Of a stretch of DNA of 64,000 nucleotides, positions 62,576 through 64,000 are shown one piece after another. Origin of the DNA: JBEKIK01 sp963838495 (lineage in GTDB: Bacteria > Planctomycetota > Planctomycetia > Pirellulales > Thermoguttaceae); assembly GCA_963838495.1 (NCBI GenBank), contig CAWIRC010000001.1:2108001-2172000 (forward strand), read 5' to 3'. Both the position numbers and the translations under genes were made by a program. Positions within the stretch are counted from its first letter, which is position 1. Each line of letters opens with the position of its first letter. A model generated the notes under the pieces. The model was not told the origin of the DNA, did no database searches, and saw only the letters and a list, made by a program, of their open reading frames with translations.

Positions 62576-64000
62576 TTAAAACTGACTTGTAGCGAGAATA
62601 TAATCCAAGGCGTTTTTGCCGGATTTGGTCGTCTTCGTGACTCGATTCTTGAGAATGGCGCTGGTCATCTCCTCGATCAGATTATTGTTGCCCGCGTTGT
62701 CATCGCTTCCGACAATCATGCCCTTTGCCTCGTGATCCAAGATCGCATCATGCAAGAGCCCTTTATCAAAAAGAGCGTTTCCTTGTCGCCGATCATGCCG
62801 GTTTGCTTCCCCTTCAGAGGAAATCGAAAGTGATGCAATCGCGGCGCCGGGATTTCTCGACGGTTTTTCCACGATCAAAGCGGATGTAAGTGGAATCGAC
62901 GCCTGAAAAAACTCAAGGGGCGGGATAAACAGATCGATTTTCGCGGTTGTTGCCGCGTTATTGGCAAGCTTGTCGCCTATTGCAAGCGATGTACTGCCGG
63001 CGGCAACGATGCTATTGGTCGGCGGCGACACGACCGGCGCTGCGTCAGATCGGCTCTCGCGGCGGCGGTCGGCACGGCGCCCGCTTTGGCCCCGGCGTCA
63101 ACCGGCGCGATAGTCGATGCGGCCAGCGGCTGCAAGTTATCTTGTGCCGCCAGCAGCCCGGTAATCATGGTTAAACTCGCGCCCGCATTGCGCCTGGCAA
63201 TCATGGCGTCGGACCCGTTCACCTGGCGATCCCGATTGTAATCATAATTGTTCGTTACGGAGGCCAGGGTAAAACCTATCCGATTATTGGCCACGGCCAT
63301 CTCATCCTGGGCATTCACGGCGGCGTCGTTGCCCGACTCGCCCATCAGGTTGCCGAAGTAAAACACGTCGTTGGCGGTCAGGCCCGTGCCGGCGCCGGCG
63401 AGTACCGTCACTTGCAGCCACTCGTTCTGGATGGTGTTGTCGGCCCAGATGATGGTGACGCGGTAAGAATTGCCGACCCCTGCGTTTGGCCGCACGTCGA
63501 TCGTCGTGGGCGCAGTGGCCGACGACCAGTTCGTGCCGTCGCTGCTGACACTAAATGTGAAAAACTGCGTGTAGTTGCCGATGGTCGGCGTGCCGGCCAG
63601 GTTCTGAACGTCGACCATGATGCCGTTGATGCCCCGGTTGTAGCTGGTGTAGTTGGCAATGCCGGCGGTATAGCCGGGAAAAAGGGCCTGCTTGTCCGTG
63701 GCAATGGCACTGTCGTCGTACAGGTTGGCCGCCGGATCGCCCAGCAGATTTCCCTCATGCCCGTCGAACTTCGAATCGTTGTAAAAAATGAACCGCCCGG
63801 CAATCGATACGGGGAGGACGGTAAAGGTGCGGACGTAATCTCCGCCCGCCAGGCCGTTTTTATCGCCGTCCAGATAATTCCCGTTTATGTCGCGTATGCC
63901 GCCCGCGCCGCCGTATGCGCGGATGGTCAGGCGGTATGTATCGGCCGGCAAGTATCCGCTGAAACTGAGGGTCACGGTGCTCACTCCGGTTTGGGAATTG
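62576..64000 (-). CDS. Dockerin-bearing surface protein, partial, frameshifted
   Basis: C-terminal part (about 475 residues) of a larger protein cut by the window edge. It begins in an Ig-like or cadherin-like beta domain (VTLSFSGYLPADTYRLTIRAYG). A dockerin-type pair follows: FYFGNLMGESGNDAAVNAQDEMAV and YDYNRDRQVNGSDAMIARRN, with Asp and Asn at calcium-binding positions. A base is missing near 63043, where ARADLTQ passes to APVVSPPTNSIVAAGS. The tail after it is acidic, without a sorting signal. Cell-surface or matrix attachment is likely. Confidence 0.78.

Overview
The window looks like a chromosomal piece of a planctomycete, probably class Planctomycetia. Taxon-typical markers are two adjacent type II pseudopilin-like proteins with the H-x9-D-G motif (DUF1559), a PEP-CTERM protein, a large dockerin-bearing surface protein, an ECF-like sigma factor next to a membrane Ser/Thr kinase, a Zn-ribbon membrane protein, and many secreted proteins of unknown function. 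Genes are mostly GC-rich and sit among AT-richer spacers full of hairpin repeats. No rRNA, tRNA, CRISPR array, origin or prophage was recognised.

Layout. 1-2.7 kb: purB, a small membrane protein, an orphan MNT-type nucleotidyltransferase and a PIN/RHH toxin-antitoxin pair. 2.9-5.0 kb: free-methionine-sulfoxide reductase and an HD phosphohydrolase. 5.4-10.2 kb: two convergent secreted proteins, one an alpha/beta hydrolase. 10.2-15.6 kb: a HicA-like pair, mrp, dtd, pdxA, an ECF sigma factor and a methyltransferase-like protein. 15.8-19.9 kb: leuC, leuD, a DUF4405-like membrane protein and bioB. 20-23.7 kb: sigma factor, membrane protein, kinase, Zn-ribbon protein. 24-28.7 kb: DUF1634 with a TauE/SafE exporter, RNase D, a Na+/H+-antiporter-like carrier. 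29-34.7 kb: a small planctomycete-type protein, a TolC-like duplicated protein, a tRNA-dihydrouridine synthase, a methyltransferase, a membrane protein. 35.2-41.9 kb: a universal stress protein, then an iron-sulfur assembly locus (sufR, an unexpected nuoB, sufC, sufB, sufD, Rieske ferredoxin, sufT). 42-46 kb: a secreted protein, an intact IS903-group element with a 9-bp target duplication, and a tagaturonate-epimerase-like gene. 46-52.4 kb: endonuclease Q, two pseudopilin-like proteins, a beta-CASP ribonuclease. 52.4-54.8 kb: an AT-rich HEPN-type protein and a DUF4160/HTH pair. 54.8-60.2 kb: a polyphosphate cluster (ppk1, ppx/gppA, CHAD). 60.4-64 kb: a lipoprotein, a PEP-CTERM protein and the dockerin protein, which runs off the edge.

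Two features dominate. First, at least 18 single-base frame breaks in 15 genes (about 12 missing and 6 extra bases, several in homopolymers), with normal protein sequence resuming in the next frame. This points to uncorrected sequencing or assembly error rather than gene decay, so split genes are annotated here as single genes. Second, there is a rich, modular set of palindromic repeats: MITE-like elements, REP-type hairpins, 23-24 bp tandem arrays and degenerate short-phrase repeats. They occupy most spacers, and in two genes (endonuclease Q and the HD phosphohydrolase) they sit inside the coding frame without breaking it.
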